The notes beneath the pieces were generated by a model. The model saw only the letters and a list, made by a program, of their open reading frames with translations, was not told where the DNA came from and did not search any database. From an uncultured bacterium (GTDB taxonomy: Bacteria; Actinomycetota; Coriobacteriia; Coriobacteriales; Coriobacteriaceae): DNA of 6,028 bases. The DNA lies in the NCBI GenBank assembly GCA_905215225.1, contig CAJMPM010000101.1, positions 1 to 6,028 on the forward strand. Direction: 5' to 3'. The stretch's first letter is position 1. Every line of letters begins with the position of its first letter. The position numbers and the translations under genes are program-made. This document shows positions 5,164 through 6,028 of the stretch, piece after piece.

Positions 5164-5198
5164 GAGAGCCCAGTCCGTTATACAAGTAGGAGATACCT

Positions 5199-6028
5199 AT
5201 GCCTGCCGATTCCCTTCGCGATACCGCGTTTTGCGATGTTTTGAACCGCGAGCTTGTCTGTGCGCTCGGATGCACCGAGCCCATCGCTGTTGCCTATGCA
5301 GCGGCGCTGGCGAGCCAGACGCTCGGTCGCGAACCCGATCATATGGATGTTGCCTGCTCGGGCAATATCATCAAGAACGTTAAGAGCGTGACTGTGCCCA
5401 ATTCGGGCGGTATGCACGGTATTGAGGCGGCGGCCGTGCTGGGTGCCGTGGGCGGCGACGCCAAGAGCACGCTCGAGGTGCTCGAGAGCGTTAACGATGA
5501 AGACCGTGCTCGCGTGGCCGAGCTCCTCGCCGACGCCGGCTACTGCGATGTGTCGCTTGTCGAGGGTGTGCCCAACCTCTACATCAAGGTGACTGCGACG
5601 GCCGGGGGCCATACCGCGGTCGTCGAGATTACCGACCACCACACCAATGTCACGTGCCATACCCTCGACGGTATTCCGGTGTGCGGCAAGTCGGCGGGGG
5701 AGTGTGCCGCCTGCGCCGCGCGCGTCGTGGCCGAGCGGGCGGCAGATAACGCCGATACGCCCATGTCGATTGAGACCATCATCGACTTTATCGAGGACGG
5801 TGACATTGAGGACGCCCGCGCTGCCGTTGAGGGTCAGATTGAGCTGAATGGCGCAATCAGTGCCGAGGGCCTTGCGCACGCTTGGGGCGCCGAGGTGGGT
5901 CGTACGCTGCTGGGTGCTCGTGCCGATGACGTCGCCTGCCGTGCCCGTGCCCGTGCGGCCGCCGGGTCCGCCGCCCGCATGAGCGGCTGCGCGCTGCCGG
6001 TCGCCATTGTGTGCGGCTCGGGTAATCA
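5199..6028 (+). CDS. CyuA/YhaM-family (UPF0597) probable L-cysteine desulfidase, partial
   Basis: The frame is open from ATG 5199 to the window's right edge: 276 residues plus two bases of the next codon, so the C-terminus is missing. AGGAGA at 5188-5193, five bases upstream, fixes the start. The protein resembles E. coli YhaM/CyuA in order: ALGCTEPIA at 22-30, the SGNIIKN and VTVP segments near 54-67, GGHTAVVEI at 136-144, and RMSGCALPVAIVCGSGN at 260-276. Members are related to the serine dehydratase alpha chain and use an oxygen-sensitive 4Fe-4S cluster to release sulfide, ammonia and pyruvate from L-cysteine. Cys25 fits the known N-terminal cluster ligand; Cys264 or Cys272 may be another, and any further one lies beyond the window. 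The exact substrate (cysteine, serine or another) cannot be fixed from sequence. It is divergent from rpiB. Confidence 0.85.
   Translation, partial: MPADSLRDTAFCDVLNRELVCALGCTEPIAVAYAAALASQTLGREPDHMDVACSGNIIKNVKSVTVPNSGGMHGIEAAAVLGAVGGDAKSTLEVLESVNDEDRARVAELLADAGYCDVSLVEGVPNLYIKVTATAGGHTAVVEITDHHTNVTCHTLDGIPVCGKSAGECAACAARVVAERAADNADTPMSIETIIDFIEDGDIEDARAAVEGQIELNGAISAEGLAHAWGAEVGRTLLGARADDVACRARARAAAGSAARMSGCALPVAIVCGSGN

Noticed and set aside
5178..5879. 233-codon minus-strand frame over the CyuA-like gene
   Set aside because: Antisense shadow; the plus strand has a ribosome site and clear family motifs.

Overview
The window looks like a chromosomal segment of a moderately high-GC actinobacterium, probably a Collinsella-like member of the Coriobacteriia. 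That placement is inferred from gene content and codon use (Arg codons almost all CGC/CGT, GC-rich third positions, GC-rich terminator hairpins); there is no rRNA or other decisive marker gene. No mobile element, CRISPR array or tRNA was seen.

Layout. Positions 1-313 hold an untranslated region with a probable 24-residue arginine-rich leader peptide (34-108) and RNA segments able to pair in mutually exclusive ways. argG (314-1540, argininosuccinate synthase) follows. A 522-base gap then carries an inverted repeat, a strong hairpin terminator (1694-1728), a probable unrecognised 56-residue gene (1774-1944) and a short palindrome. argH (2063-3493, argininosuccinate lyase) has its own terminator. 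A 385-base gap without a convincing gene leads to the ndk promoter and ndk (3879-4283, nucleoside diphosphate kinase). ndk converges with rpiB (minus strand, 4461-4928, ribose-5-phosphate isomerase B); three hairpins lie between them. rpiB is divergent from a gene of the CyuA/YhaM (UPF0597) family (5199 to the window edge, probable L-cysteine desulfidase or serine dehydratase-like Fe-S enzyme), across a 270-base spacer rich in inverted repeats.

Function. ArgG and ArgH catalyse the last two steps of arginine synthesis: citrulline plus aspartate to argininosuccinate, then to arginine and fumarate. Ndk balances nucleoside triphosphates, RpiB works in the non-oxidative pentose phosphate pathway, and the CyuA-like enzyme probably degrades cysteine or a related amino acid. 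These are housekeeping genes in separate transcription units, not one multi-gene system.

The best candidate for something undescribed is the argG leader. Six of the last ten leader codons are Arg, four of them CGA, a codon not found in any of the five recognised genes here. Those codons can form a 9-bp pairing with a downstream segment that also has other partners, which is the layout expected of ribosome-mediated arginine attenuation. Second-rank items are the 56-residue gene between argG and argH, the structured rpiB/cyuA spacer, and an unusual Cys in the Ndk active-site motif.
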